From Symsagittifera roscoffensis (lineage: Eukaryota; Xenacoelomorpha; Acoela; Convolutidae): DNA of 64,000 nucleotides. The stretch lies in NCBI RefSeq assembly GCF_963678635.1, contig NC_087064.1, positions 24,234,539 to 24,298,538 on the forward strand, read 5' to 3'. Shown one piece after another: positions 43,638 to 56,400 of the stretch (the first letter of the stretch is position 1; each line of letters opens with the position of its first letter). The notes under the pieces are model-generated. The model did no database searches, had not been told where the DNA came from, and saw only the letters and a list, made by a program, of their open reading frames with translations. Position numbers and translations under genes: made by a program.

Positions 43638-44269
43638 AGCTGAAACTATGCTGAAATCTACTGAAGTTTCGAAAAAAGTACTTCTGAGAAAAAAGATTAA
43701 CTTACAAAGAAAAATTATAAATCACTGCATCGTATAGTAAAATCATTGCAATGAATTACACTTACAAATAAACACATTTACAAAAAATTACTTACAAAAT
43801 TCAATACATGCACATCATGAATATTATTCAAGTTTCTTTGCTAGAATTTAAAATGAAGAAATGCTGGATAAATTGCGTAGAATCCACGCAAATTATCAGT
43901 GTTCTGCCCAAAACCCAAAAGAATCAATAAAATAGCAAGCTTTGTAAATAGTAAGTTTTGGCACTCAACAGGAATGAGAAAGGGAAAAGCGAGGACTGTG
44001 GTAAAGAGTACAGGAGAACCAATACGGCTCGACATCGCAAGAGTTGCGTGCGAGGAGTTATTACTCTCCGCAATGTAATTATTCTACTTATAACCAGCAA
44101 GAAACGAATTTCCTTGCTAGCAAGAAGCACGTGAATTCAACCACAAAGTCAACAAAGAGTATTCGTATAAGAAAGAACTTCTAAGCTGTTTTTCACTACA
44201 AAAAAATTGTGGGAAAAATCACGGGCTGAAAGCGAGGAAAACGAGTGATTCTGTTGCTGATTTGAATAA

Positions 44270-47200
44270 AATCTCGGAAAATGTTGTAGATAGTGATCAG
44301 CGACGAGATGACTTGAACGCCTGTCATCACTTCTTGACAGATACTGAGACAAAAAATGGACGCCAAAGGTATTCAATTTTCAATTTTCAAACCTAGATTC
44401 TAATCTAGTTAATAAAAAAGTAGATTAGGTTTTTGAAAAACTTGATTGTGCAGCAAAAATCAGCTTTGCTTTGCGGTTTGTGTTACTTAATATCAAAACC
44501 GGTGAACCTCGTTATTTCTACGCTCACGAAAAACAACACACACTTTGATAAATCTATGCTGCCATGTTCTAAAGCAGACTTGACGACTATACAGAACAAG
44601 GTTAATAAGCAAGATATCATTGAAACTTGTACACAAGAGAGACAAAAAAACATAATGGCGATTCACGCTGATCACTGATGTAACCATTTTTGCGGCACTG
44701 CTAAGAAACGTATCCATGTGATGTCCAGATTCAGTGATTCCCGAACAATTTCTGAGGAAAAACCATGTTAATTGTTTGATTTCCAATCAAAACAGAAAAT
44801 AACTATACAATGACAATTTGTGTTTGCTTCCAGCCCTTGCAGCTCATTTGCTTGAAAAAATTAGTCTTGAAACATCAACCTCCAATATCTCTATTATTGT
44901 TTTTGAAAAATCCGGATGTGATCCGAAACAGTTTCGTGGAATTTAGATGGATAATCTGCCAAAAGTTGAAGATGTAGTTGACAAAAACATCCTTATCTAC
45001 ATTATCGACATTAAAGACGGAGATTTCGTGCGAGAGTTAGTTTGGAGACGTATCGGTATATACGATAACACAGTATAGCTCCTACGATACAACAACGAAG
45101 TTATTTTGGTCAATAAAATCGACAATTTTTTCAAATGCTTCCGATGCCCAATTTGCGATGTATTTTTCCTCAAGGCTGACAATTTCAACAAAGATATTCT
45201 ATGATGCAAAGATAAAAAAAATCCCCCAAAGTATTTACCCTCTGTGTGAGACGTTGTTTGAAAAACTAGAAGTGTTCAATATTGAGTATCCCAAAAAACA
45301 AACTTTGTTCTAAAGTGTTGCCATTTTTGACTTTGAATCAATTCGCGTGCCTTCCGAAGAACTAAAACCGACAAAAACAATAACTTAAAACGGGAAGCAT
45401 GAACCCATATCATGTCAACCTCATGCAATTTGCGCGACAAATCGATATTATTTTCGTGGCAAAGATCCACAATCCCTCATTATTTTTTTTAATGCAAACT
45501 TGGAATTGTTGGCTGAAAAGAATCAAGCGGAGATGCGATCAAAGTTTCTGGAAATTGAAATTAATTTCAAAAAGCGCCTACACACAATTTGCAGCATCCT
45601 TAATGAACGATGTAATTTCAATAAAAGTGAAGCAAGAGAATACAAAGACGAATGTATCTTGGATGACAAAGAAACGGACGGATCCACTCACTTTCTCAGG
45701 ATCCAGAAAAATCATTTGATTGGTTTAAGGCAACATCTAGAGAGATACACTAACACTCTACCAGTGTTTGAATTCAACAGTGGTCGATCTGATATAAACC
45801 TCATTGAATCGTATTTGATACCCTACCTTATCAACAAAAAAGCAATTGAACCTTCAGTTATCAAGAAAGCAAACGATTTTGTTTCCTTCAACTTTGGAGA
45901 CTTTCAGTTTCTGGACATTATGGATTTTTTGGGTAGAGCTACTACTTTAAGCTCTTTTCTCAAAGCTTTCAAAGCCAGTGAGATGAAAACGTACTTTCCA
46001 TACCAAGGGCTTGATACTCCCAACAAGCTTGACGATCAACAGTTACCGTCGTATGATGATTTTTTTACAGTACATTGAAGAATGGCAAACCTCCCGATAA
46101 AGAATTGGTGATTATCAAAAAACTGTTCACACTCGGATAACTGAAGAGCAAGCCATGAAAAACTCGCAATGAAAACCAAACCACCTACCGGACTACAAAA
46201 CTACAACTGTCTAAAGTCTATCTGGGAACAGGAAAGATGTCCAACCCGTAATTTTCTAGATTGGTATAACGGCAAAGATATTGTTCCTACACTTGAAGCT
46301 ATGCAGAAAATGATTGATTTTATCATGACAAAAAGATAAACATATTGAAACTTGGCTACTGAATCTAGCGAATAACTGTCTACACTAGTCAACCGGTTAT
46401 AAGTTTACCCATTCTTCTCGAGTGATAGTGACATGCTGGAAAAGGGAACATATGACCGATGGTCCCTCAATTCTTTTCACAAAGGAAGCAGTAGCAAACG
46501 AGACGTTTATTGGAAAATCAAACAACTTGTGTAAATCAATCGTTGGCCTGGATGCCAGTCAACTCTATCCTTATTCCATGTGTCCGGATATGCTTATAGA
46601 AGATAGGACTAAAATGAAGAATTAAAAAATTTCAAGGCAAGGCAAAAACGAGTTCGTACGTTTGAAAGTTTTGTTATGTCATATTTTTAAGCAACCAGAC
46701 CTGAATGAAAAATTGAGAGTAAGTACACTTCAGGAACACAAAAAAATGATTGCTCCAGTGTTGATGATTATTGCAACCATTGTAAGACTGCTTTTGAAGC
46801 AAATGGTTGTTATTTACATTTTTGCCCTTGTCAAGAAGCTAGACCGACCCTAACTGATGTTGATATCAAACGAGAAAACAAGAAAGAGAAATGGATGAGC
46901 TTCGAAAAAATTACATTCAAGAAAAAGATACTCCATGGAAAAAATGTGGGAGTGTAAATGGTGGGATCAATTTAAAAACATAGTAGACGTAAAAAAATTA
47001 CGTTAAAATCAATTTTCCTTTCAATAGACCTCTTTCTGCCGTCTCACTACTGCAAAACATTGGAAATGAAACAATGTTTGGCCAGGTGCAATGCAATCTG
47101 AAATTTCCAAATGAAGTAAAAGCAAATTTTCCAATTTCCCACCTAATTTCAAAAAAGATGATGTTACCAGAATTAATATTGAGAAATTTTTGAACACTTC

Positions 47201-48241
47201 TGCGGAAGAATACGATTCGTTAAAACAACCGCAACAAATGTTGATAGCGAGTTTTAATTTAACCAACGGAACCTTTATAACACCACTTTTCAACTTTTAA
47301 TTGGATCATGAACTAGAGTGTACAAAAACTCATTTATCGTTCAGCCTGTTGTTGATGCAAGGGATAAAAAAATCCCATTAAAATGAATACTAAATTTAAT
47401 CCGACAAGAAAATTCCGCTGAGAAAAGCTGAAACAAAGAAACTGCTAGGAAAGAGTTCCTATGGCTATCGAATAATGTACACATCAAAACATACAATGAT
47501 AAATTATCTTGGAGACGAAAAACCCATAAAGCTATCAATAACCAGTTATTCGAGAGACTCAATAACCTAGCTAAAGTTTTATGTGAAGTGGAGCTTGTTA
47601 AAACTACTAAAGAACATCGCGAACCATTTTAGTGGGAGTTTTTATACTACAGTATGCCATGCTGAGAATGATAGAGCTTTAATATAACATTTTCGATAAT
47701 TTTTGCCGTGTCAACAAATTCGAAGAAATTGAATTGGATACAGATTCCCTTAATTTGGCCTGGGCAGAAAATTCTTTAGATGAATGTATTCTTCCCAGGA
47801 AGAGAGCAAAATGGACTAAAAAGCGAAGAAAAGACTGTCGAGATGATTTCAGAGCAGATGCGAAAAACAATTTTTCCCCCTACTGGCTGCTCTAAACATA
47901 GGAATCATGACAAGAGAGAACCAGGATTGTTCACGGAGGAGTTAAGGTATGTTATGTCTCTTTAGTAAAACCTGTTGCTTTTACAATAGTAAAAGTCAAA
48001 CATTTAAGTTCAGCAGTAAATGACTGAACAGACGCGCATCAAAAGACTGTGGAGATAGCCCGATGGCGAAGCATCGACAAGCACTGGATGAAGCAGCGAG
48101 TTTGAAGTCAACTAATAGAGCATTCAAAACTATTAACTATGCCGTTGCCACTCATGAACAAACTAAAAAAAGGTTGACCTATTTTTACCCCATATGGGAA
48201 GTTGAATGTGATGGAATACATAATAAATCACTAAATTTGTA
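44270..48241 (+). pseudogene. polB: Protein-primed DNA polymerase B pseudogene of the Polinton
   Basis: Plus-strand remnant of about 4 kb, in all three frames because of repeated frameshifts and stops. A CxxC zinc-finger-like segment lies near 45,130-45,190 (CFRCPICDVFF). Exonuclease motif I is DFE at 45,329-45,337; the exonuclease II region (FEFNSGRSDINL) lies in the longest open part, 45,500-46,078. Polymerase motif A (DASQLYPYSM) ends at 46,580, motif B (KLLGKSSYG) spans 47,442-47,465, and motif C (DTDS) is at 47,737-47,748. The last family-like residues end at a stop, 48,239-48,241. The catalytic residues survive although the reading frame does not, indicating a formerly active replicative polymerase. 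Confidence 0.88.
45500..46078 (+). pseudogene. Longest open part of the polymerase: 3'-5' exonuclease region
   Basis: 192 codons without interruption, the longest frame in the window. It carries NSGRSDINLIESYLIPYL (exonuclease II) and FGDFQFLDIMDFLGRATTL. It is framed by a frameshift on each side; exonuclease motif I upstream is in another frame. The first Met is internal to the ancestral protein and not a start. Confidence 0.85.
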
Positions 48242-48535
48242 AGAGATTATGTTATAAAGTTGTATAAGATGCTGTAAATTAGTACATTTTCTCTGTTATC
48301 AATCTTTGTTTTCAAAAATTTCTCTTTAAACGCTACGTTTGGATTAACACCATATTGATTTTTGATTTTAAAAAAATAATTAGATTCGTAAACATTGCTG
48401 TATCGGAGATTTCGGGTGCCAAAATTTTTTTTCCGAAACCTACCATGTTACCATCTAAAACTCTGAAATCTATAACCTTAGAACACTGGGAAACCTATTC
48501 CCTATCTATCTTGCACATTGGGAAATCTATAAGAC

Positions 48536-48991
48536 AGATAGAGCACTGAAGCTCATCTAATAAATAAGTTAATAGGTCAAATTCTATCAAATCTTCAAGC
48601 TTCGAAGTGTTTTGAAGTTTTTTTGAAATTTTTCAGATCCGAGTTTTTGCGCATCTTACCATTGACTTAGCTTGAACAAAAAAATATAATACCTTCATTT
48701 CACAATCTACACGTAATACACCAGTTTACCAAGGAGGTAACGCGCGCCAAAAATTACACATTTTCCACACAAAATAAATAAGTTACCGTTTTTGGTACCA
48801 TTTTTTAACCATCACACAAACCATGAAACCTTACCAATTCGATCCTCTTTCTTAATACATTGGGAAATATATTCCCTGTTTTAATATTTTAATACATAGG
48901 GCGAGGACCGGTCACTCTTTAGCCTATGTGCCTATGTTAATACATGGGGGTCCTCACCCCCCCTGGCTGAACTGCTCCAACATATACTACT
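48536..48991 (-). repeat. Right terminal inverted repeat of the Polinton
   Basis: Inverted partner of 43,190-43,637; inner end AGATAGAGCACTG at 48,536, outer end CATATACTACT at 48,991. Short iterations (ATTGGGAAATCTAT, ACTGGGAAACCTATTCCC) sit just inside it. Confidence 0.88.
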
Positions 48992-48997
48992 GCTGAG
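48992..48997. repeat. Target-site duplication GCTGAG, right
   Basis: Identical to 43,184-43,189 and directly abutting the element's terminal CT. Confidence 0.9.
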
Positions 48998-49485
48998 ATT
49001 TGAGTATAATTTCATTTCGTAGCTGAGTTTTATGTTTCAAATATCTATCAAAAACACAGTTTAGATTTTCAGCTTTCCCGCGAATAGATTTTATTTTCAA
49101 TTTTCATAAGGCTTGTGCTGTTTACGGGGATATTTTGGCTCAGAGAACATCCTTTTGAGGCCCTTTAAGTAAATGGCCAAACAACTATTGTCAGCAAATT
49201 TTAGTTTTTTGCCTGGTTAAACTCACAAAATAGTTTCAACAATCATTTAACTAAATTTTCATAGTCAATCACAAGCAATTGAAGAGATAACTGCAGAAAC
49301 TTTCATTATAACGCTTAAAAACAAACACTGAAAGTTCGTATTTATTTTAATGAAGATAAAAATTTTAAAATAGGAGCTTTGTCCTCATAAATTTCACGAA
49401 AAGTACAAATCTTGCCAAAATTGATTACAATTTGAAACATCACAGTTCTCTGGATACAAAACAACCTTGTACTTTTTTTTCTTCC

Positions 49486-49681
49486 TTACGAGGCAAAAGT
49501 GTGCACTGGATAGCCACACAATTTTGTGTCTGCATGTTCCTGGATTCCAGAGACAATTCTTTAAATATGTTAAAATTTCGTCGGAACGATCAAAGAAAAA
49601 GAATGATTAAAAGATGAACAAAGGGAGCGTCCTTATTGCAGAATCCGCCTACATTTCACAAAACGCAGTTTGGCCTCGTAA
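49486..49681. mobile_element. 196-bp miniature element, TTACGAGGC inverted ends, copy 2
   Basis: Second copy of the 35,365 family: ends TTACGAGGCAAAAGTGTGC and CGCAGTTTGGCCTCGTAA. The interior is colinear with copy 1 with scattered changes, and carries GTGTGCACTGGATAGCCACA. Confidence 0.8.
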
Positions 49682-49689
49682 TGCTTTTT

Positions 49690-50555
49690 TGGATTTGCCC
49701 ATGTAAATTTTTTCAGATTGTTGTTAAAATGCCAGCTATTGTTTTTGAAAGAACTGTTAGTTTTGTCAGATTGTTGTTTGAAACAAAAAAAATAAACAAG
49801 TTTTGAATTTTTTTAAATCTATTATCCTAATAATACATATTTGCTGTCGAATAAAACTTAAGCTTGAATCGAATGATAGTTTTGACCAATCTTGCATATA
49901 GCGAAATATATTATAAAATTATATTTTGATAGATTCAGTGATTTTTATTTCAAAAAGAAATCAGTTACTGCAGATTTATTTCTAAGAAAGTTTTGCCTGC
50001 TGAAAACTTTTAATCTGTGTACTGCAAAAATACGTCCATCACAAGAAGAAATCATTTTAAAAAAATTCGCAAAAACAAAAAAAAACGCTAAGCAGTAGAT
50101 CGAACAATTTGAATACTAGTGTATAACAGAATACTCGTCAGTGTATTCAATTGTTAGAATATGTTTAACGAGATGGAAATGGCCTCCTCACAACTTGAAA
50201 AAGATCATAAAAGTCGACGTTTCCAGCCAAAATAAAATTATGTAAAATTACTTTTAAAAAACAATTGCTAAAACACAAAAAAATGGTGGTTTCGAATCAT
50301 ACAGTTTATCATACGGTTTCGAATCATACAAAATAATACAATTGAGAAGTCAGCCTGGAACGCCCATATCGTATAACCTACTTGAACTAATTAATCTTTT
50401 TATTCTGTAAGATGCACATGATTTTGGTAACTAATGAAGCAATTGATATTGGCTTATGGTTGTCTGGCACTGTATTCAACGAAAACGAATCACTTTGAAT
50501 CTGGTTAATTAAAAAACTAAAAGTTTCGAAAAATGTTAAGAAAAAAATTTAAGGT
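49690..50555. other. Gene-free stretch
   Basis: AT-rich. Only a short duplication is visible near 50,290-50,330 (GTTTCGAATCATACA twice). Confidence 0.4.
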
Positions 50556-50565
50556 AATAATTATT

Positions 50566-50789
50566 TGGCTCTTTTCCAGTTTCCCACCCCCCTCGTAAAA
50601 TTACAAAACAAAGCTGTTCATAAATTGTTCACACGGCAATTTGCATGTTAGAAATGTTGTAGAAATTTGTTCACTTGTTCACGCTGACACGTTTTAATGC
50701 AGTTTATAACATCAAAAGTCATTCTAAATAGACTTTCATTTAATGGATTTCAGAAAAAATCAAAGGGGGGGGGAACTGGGAAAGAGCCA
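50566..50789. mobile_element. 224-bp inverted-repeat element with ATTATT flanks
   Basis: Left end TGGCTCTTTTCCAGTTTCCC, right end GGGAACTGGGAAAGAGCCA, inverted over about 25 bp including C/G runs. ATTATT occurs directly outside both ends (50,560-50,565 and 50,790-50,795), though in such AT-rich DNA this may be coincidence. No coding capacity. Confidence 0.75.
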
Positions 50790-51210
50790 ATTATTTTTAT
50801 CAACGCTCCTTAACAGAAAAAAAATCCTTTTCTTGTCACAATCATAGAGTCAATTTTCAAAATAATTCGCAATCTCTTTTATGAGCAGCTCTAACATCGC
50901 AACTTTTTCCAGTCGTCTTCTATCTGATGTTTCTGTTTGAATCCCACGTCTTAGTCTGATTTCAAACAGGCTTTTGTGACGTGAAGAACATCAATCCGAT
51001 AATCTCAAACAACACCTGACATGCAAAGTCACAAAAGCGAGATTTTAATTTAAATTGGGGAACAATCTAAACCGGACTCTTAAAGCAATGTGCAAAATAC
51101 ATTTTATGTAAAATGAAGCAAATCGAACATTAAAATCTGCTAATTTGTAGTGATTTAAAACAAAAACAACGCTTAAAACTGAAAAAAACTTCTCAAGCAA
51201 ATCTAAAATA

Positions 51211-51512
51211 TGACCTGGTGATTTTGTTATTATGAGCTAATTTTTTTGTTATTGTTTCCCCGGGTTGAGCTCACATTGAAAATCAGCAATAACAAAGTGA
51301 AAAACACAGCGATCGCTATCGATGAATGATTGATGTTCATTGCCACAATAACAAATTTTCTTGCGGATAGATTATAGATAGTTTGGCTAAATTTCAGCGA
51401 TGAAACAGCGATAAAAATCAATCAAAATGAGCAAAAATAGTGATCTAGAGCGGTTTGCTCACTTTGATCTCAGCTTTGTAGTCATCTATGCTACCTTTGC
51501 GCCACCAGGTCA
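51211..51512. mobile_element. 302-bp element with TGACCTGGTG inverted ends and TA flanks
   Basis: TGACCTGGTG at 51,211 and CACCAGGTCA at 51,503-51,512 form a perfect 10-bp inverted pair, with TA on both outer sides, as for Tc1/mariner-type miniature elements. The interior shows GCGATCGCTATCGATG. A 63-residue minus-strand frame inside is not supported. Confidence 0.6.
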
Positions 51513-52010
51513 TAGGTAAAAGATTGTTAAAGGGCTTGCCAACTTACACTCTGTTGTGGAAGCTACTAGAATGAGGTAAAACGTCTTAAGTTTTAGCGCT
51601 AATTTTCTACGGAATCATTGCTGAAATAGCTCTGAATTATCGCAGGTTTAGCTATTATACACTGATTTAAACTCTGATTCATACATTAATCAGTGCTGGA
51701 AAATAGCGATCAGTGGGATATTACAGAAAAAGCGATAATTAAAGGTGGGACTCTAACCCGGGTTATTATACGCCAATTTCGATTTCATACTTAACTTTAT
51801 TCTGAAGAAATGTAATTTGTTCTAGAAATATCATTAACATGAGCTCAAATGCTTAGGAAATATTTTTTCTGCTATCGGTTAAGTGGAATTATGGGGTATA
51901 AAATAGGTCAAAATGGCTGAAATTAGATAATTTATATGAGCGAAATTTTCAGTTTCATTTCAAAGCGCACGTTATGCAAACAAATGCTAGGCCGAAATGA
52001 ACCCAGAGTG

Positions 52011-52292
52011 AGTCGGGGCAAGCTTTTTGAAAAAGAATCGGGACCCAGAAAAAGAAAAACTACAAGCCATTAAGTAGAGTCAAGAGGTATAAAAATTGCA
52101 TTTTTTAGCTTTCAAGCAAAATAGAGAACGAAACTTTTGCAGTTAAACAAAACGGCAGATACGGCAAAAATGTTTAGTCAATTATTTTGCTTGAAAGCTA
52201 AAAGTTACCACTTTGCCACTTTAATGTCCCATGACTCTACATATGACATGCAGATACATTTTTCTGGTTCAAAAAGCTTGCCCTGACCGACT
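52011..52292. mobile_element. 282-bp foldback element
   Basis: Long imperfect inverted arms of about 110-130 bp: AGTCGGGGCAAGCTTTTTGA with TCAAAAAGCTTGCCC...CGACT, GTAGAGTCA with TGACTCTAC, and TTTAGCTTTCAAGCAAAATA with TATTTTGCTTGAAAGCTAAA. A half-arm relative lies at about 52,820-52,870 (GCTTGAAAACTAAAAGTTGC). Confidence 0.75.
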
Positions 52293-52979
52293 TTGTTAGT
52301 CTACTAGATGTTCCCATGTGAAAACTCGACGTATGATGAAATATTAGTAGAACATATCAGGATACAAAACAGTAAAATAAATTTTCAAGGCGTAGTTTTT
52401 TTATTCAACTAAAAAGCGCCAAAAAATGTTCTTCGTGCCAAAAAAAGCCTGTAGATAAAAGAAACAGTTTTTGAATCGAAACTAACCGTTCGAAAAGCAA
52501 TGATCCAAGCTATGTTCAAATAAGAGTTTTTCTTTATTCTTAAGAGAAGAAAGAATTCGGATTTTTATTGGTTTATTGGCCAGGAATTGACTGAAACCTC
52601 TGCAATTTTTTGGGTAAATTTTCAAAATCTGAGTTAATTTTTTTCAGCACTATTTTTTTATATTGCTTTTTAAATTTATAAAACCTGCATGAGGGCTCAG
52701 TTTTGAACCATACTTTTCGAACGAATACTTTCATGTCCATAAGCCGTGAATCTCATAAGCCGTGAAGCAGTGTTTGTAGAGAAAAAAGCAAAAAATTGAG
52801 AAATGTTTGTACATTTCATTGCTTGAAAACTAAAAGTTGCAATTTCTATGTCCCGTGACGGTAGGTTTTTTATTTTTCAGCGTGAAACATGGAGATGTAT
52901 AAAAATTGAAAATAATCGAAACATTTTTTGATGACTTTTTTTCAAATTATTATAACAAACATTTTAAAAGGCACTCAGA

Positions 52980-53400
52980 TGCTTGGCATAAAGTTTGCTG
53001 TCGGTTCTCTAGATCCGTTTCTGAATCTTTAGACTGTTCTCTAGATGACTTATGGTTCTCTAGATCCATTTAATGGTTTTCGGACACTTTTTCAACTATT
53101 TTAAACTATTTTTAGATAAAATGGTTGTTTTGGGCGCCCGCTCTACCTAAAAATTGGCTCCTAGAAAAAAATATTTTAGTTTGTCGGCCAGGAAATCATG
53201 TGGTAAAAGAGTATCAAGATGAGGACCCCTCTGCGGCCCCGGGTCAAACCCCTCAGGAGCAGGAGGTCTTTCTCCGAGTCTTACTAAATTGCTAGCAAAA
53301 CCAATTTAGTGGACCTAAAAAATAAACATAGTTTTTTTTTCTAAATCTGCCCCCTCTCTGAGTTTTTTTAGTTCTTTCCATTTAGTTTAGCATTTACCAA
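52980..53400. repeat. GGTTCTCTAGATCC short repeats and decayed hAT-like debris
   Basis: CGGTTCTCTAGATCC near 52,999, TGTTCTCTAGATGA near 53,034 and TGGTTCTCTAGATCC near 53,052 repeat at short intervals. Then CGGCCCCGGGTCAAACCCC, TTAGTGGACCTAAAAAATAA and CTAAATCTGCCCCCTCTCTG near 53,340 resemble the right side of the hAT-type family. Confidence 0.45.
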
Positions 53401-53404
53401 CTCA

Positions 53405-56400
53405 TTCTCGCGCTAGAGCGCTCGCAAGTTCTAATTAGAAAACTAGAAATTGGATATATAGACTGTTTTAAAAGGGGCATTTAGCCTTCTGAAAAGTTAG
53501 ATTGTTTTTTATTTCACGTTTTGCAATTTATTTGAGCTCAACCATGCATCATTTGCATCAGATCGTCACTAAGATGTCTTTGTAATGAAATCACGCAAAC
53601 AACACATTTTCGGACGAGAGAATTCGCGGATCCTAATTAGAAAAACTTGGGTTCAATTGACATGCAGATTGTTTCAAAAGGGCATTTATTCTTCTAAAAA
53701 GTTTGATTGTTTTTTATTTGAGGTTTTAAAAACTTATTTAAGATGAACCATGTAATATTTGCATCAGAATGCCATCAAGATGTCTTATAATGAAATCACA
53801 CAACCAAAACATTTTCGGCCGAGAGCATTTGTTTGCGTGTTCTTATTAGAAAACTTTGGGTTCATTTGACATTCAGAAAGTCAGATTGTTTTAAAACAGG
53901 CATTTAGTCTTCTAAAAAAGTTTGATTGTTTTTTATTTGAAGTTTTTAAAACTTATTTGAGCTCGACCATGCACTATTTGCATCAGAATGTCATTAAGAT
54001 GTCTTTGTAATGAATTCACACAACCAACTCATTTTCGGACGAGAACATTTGCGTGTTGTAATTACAAAACTTTGGGTTCATTTGATATACGGATTGTTTT
54101 AAAAGAGGCATTCAGTCTTGCAAAATATTTCATTGTTTTTTTCAAGTTTTTGCGTTATATTTGAGCTCAACCATGTATTCTTTGCATCAGAATGTCGTTA
54201 AGATGTCTTCATAATGAATTCACACAAATAACTCATTTTCGGACGAGAGCATTTGCGTGTTCTAAAAACAAAATTTTGGGTTCATTGACATACAGATTGT
54301 TTTAAGAGGGGAATCTAGTAGGGTAAAGTGTTTGGATTTTCTTTGTTCAAAGTTGTTGTAATTTATTTGAGTTCTACCATGCAACAATTGCATCAGAATG
54401 TCATTAAGATGTCTTTGTAATGAAATCACGCAAACAAAATATTTTCGGACGTGAGAATTCGCGTGTCCTAATTAGAAAAATTTGGGTTCAATTGACATGC
54501 ATATTGTTTCAAAAGGGCATTTAGTCTTCTAAAAAGATTGATTGTTTTTTATTTGAGGTTTTAAAAACTTATTTAAGATGAACCATGTAATATTTGCATC
54601 AGAATGCCATCAAGATGTCTTTATAATGAAATCACACAACCAAAACATTTTCGGCCGAGAGCATTTGTTTGCGTGTTCTTATTAGAAAACTTTGGGTTCA
54701 TTTGACATTCAGAAAGTCAGATTGTTTTAAAAGAGGCATTTAATCTTCTAAAAAAGTTTGATTGTTCTTTTATTTGAAGTTTTTAAAAATTATTTGAGCT
54801 CGAACATGCATCATTTGCATCATAATGTCATTAAGATGTCTTTGTAATGAATTCACACAACCAACTCATCTTCGGACGAGAACATTTGCGTGTTGTAATT
54901 ACAAAACTTTGGGTTCATTTGACATACGGAATGTTTTAAAAGAGGCATTCAGTCTTGCAAAATATTTCATTGTTTTTTTTTCAAGTTTTTGCGATATATT
55001 TGAGCTCAACCATGTATTCTTTGCATCAGAATGTCAGTAAGATGTCTTCATAATGAATTCACACAAATAACTCATTTTCGGACGAGAGCATTTGCGTGTT
55101 CTAAGTACAAAATTTTGGAATCATTGACATACAGATTTTTTTTAAAAGGGGCATTTACACATGTAAAATGTTTGATTTTTTTTGTAAATTGTTTTTGCAA
55201 TTTATTTGAGCTCAACCATGTAACATTTGCATCAGAATGTCGTTAAGATGTCTTCATAATGAATTCAAACAAATAACTCATTTTCGGACGAGAGCATTTG
55301 CGTTTTCTAAGTACAAAATTTTGGGTTCATTGACACACAGGTTGTTTTAAGAGAGGCATCTAGTAGGGTAAAATGTTCGGATTTTCTTTGTTTAAAGTTG
55401 TTGTAATTTATTTGAGTTCAACCATGCAACACTTACATCAGAATGTCATTAAGATGTCTTTGTAATGAAATCACGCAAACAACACTTTTTCGGACGAGAA
55501 CATTTGCGTGTTGTAATTACAAAACTTTGGGTTCATTTGCCATACGGAATGTTTTAAAAGAGGCATTCAGTCTTGCAAAATATTTCATTGTTTTTTTTTT
55601 TCAAGTTTTTGCAATTTATTTGAGCTCAACCATGCATCATTTGCATCAGATCGTCATTAAGATGTCTTTGTAATGAAATCACGCAAATAACACATTTTCG
55701 GACGAGAGAATTCGCGGATCCTAATTAGAAAAACTTGGGTTCAATTGACATGCAGATTGTTTCAAAAGGGCATTTATTCTTCTAAAAAGTTTGATTGTTT
55801 TTTATTTGAGGTTTTAAAAACTTATTTAAGATGAACCATGTAATATTTGCATCAGAATGCCATCAAGATGTCTTATAATGAAATCACACAACCAAAACAT
55901 TTTCGGCCGAGAGCATTTGTTTGCGTGTTCTTATTAGAAAACTTTGGGTTCATTTGACATTCAGAAAGTCAGATTGTTTTAAAACAGGCATTTAGTCTTC
56001 TAAAAAAGTTTGATTGTTTTTTATTTGAAGTTTTTAAAACTTATTTGAGCTCGACCATGCACTATTTGCATCAGAATGTCATTAAGATGTCTTTGTAATG
56101 AATTCACACAACCAACTCATTTTCGGACGAGAACATTTGCGTGTTGTAATTACAAAACTTTGGGTTCATTTGATATACGGATTGTTTTAAAAGAGGCATT
56201 CAGTCTTGCAAAATATTTCATTGTTTTTTTCAAGTTTTTGCGTTATATTTGAGCTCAACCATGTATTCTTTGCATCAGAATGTCGTTAAGATGTCTTCAT
56301 AATGAATTCACACAAATAACTCATTTTCGGACGAGAGCATTTGCGTGTTCTAAAAACAAAATTTTGGGTTCATTGACATACAGATTGTTTTAAGAGGGGA

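Larger units (their letters stand above)
43190..48991 (+). mobile_element. Short (5,802 bp) Maverick/Polinton element, dead
   Basis: Both ends are defined: it begins AGTAGTATATGTTGGAGCAG and ends with the inverted copy (CTGCTCCAACATATACTACT), giving AG...CT termini. It is flanked by GCTGAG on each side and has inverted repeats of about 450 bp. The only recognisable gene is a plus-strand protein-primed family-B DNA polymerase, broken by many frameshifts. Typical Polintons are 15-20 kb and also encode integrase, packaging ATPase, protease and capsid proteins; none was recognised here. It is therefore either an internally deleted derivative or a polymerase-only variant. Adinto-type relatives share these features, so the exact group is not fixed. 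Confidence 0.88.

Noticed and set aside
43841-44376. Minus-strand frames inside the Polinton that might be capsid or ATPase genes
   Set aside because: No Walker, capsid or protease motif; the polymerase remnant runs on the other strand through part of the region.
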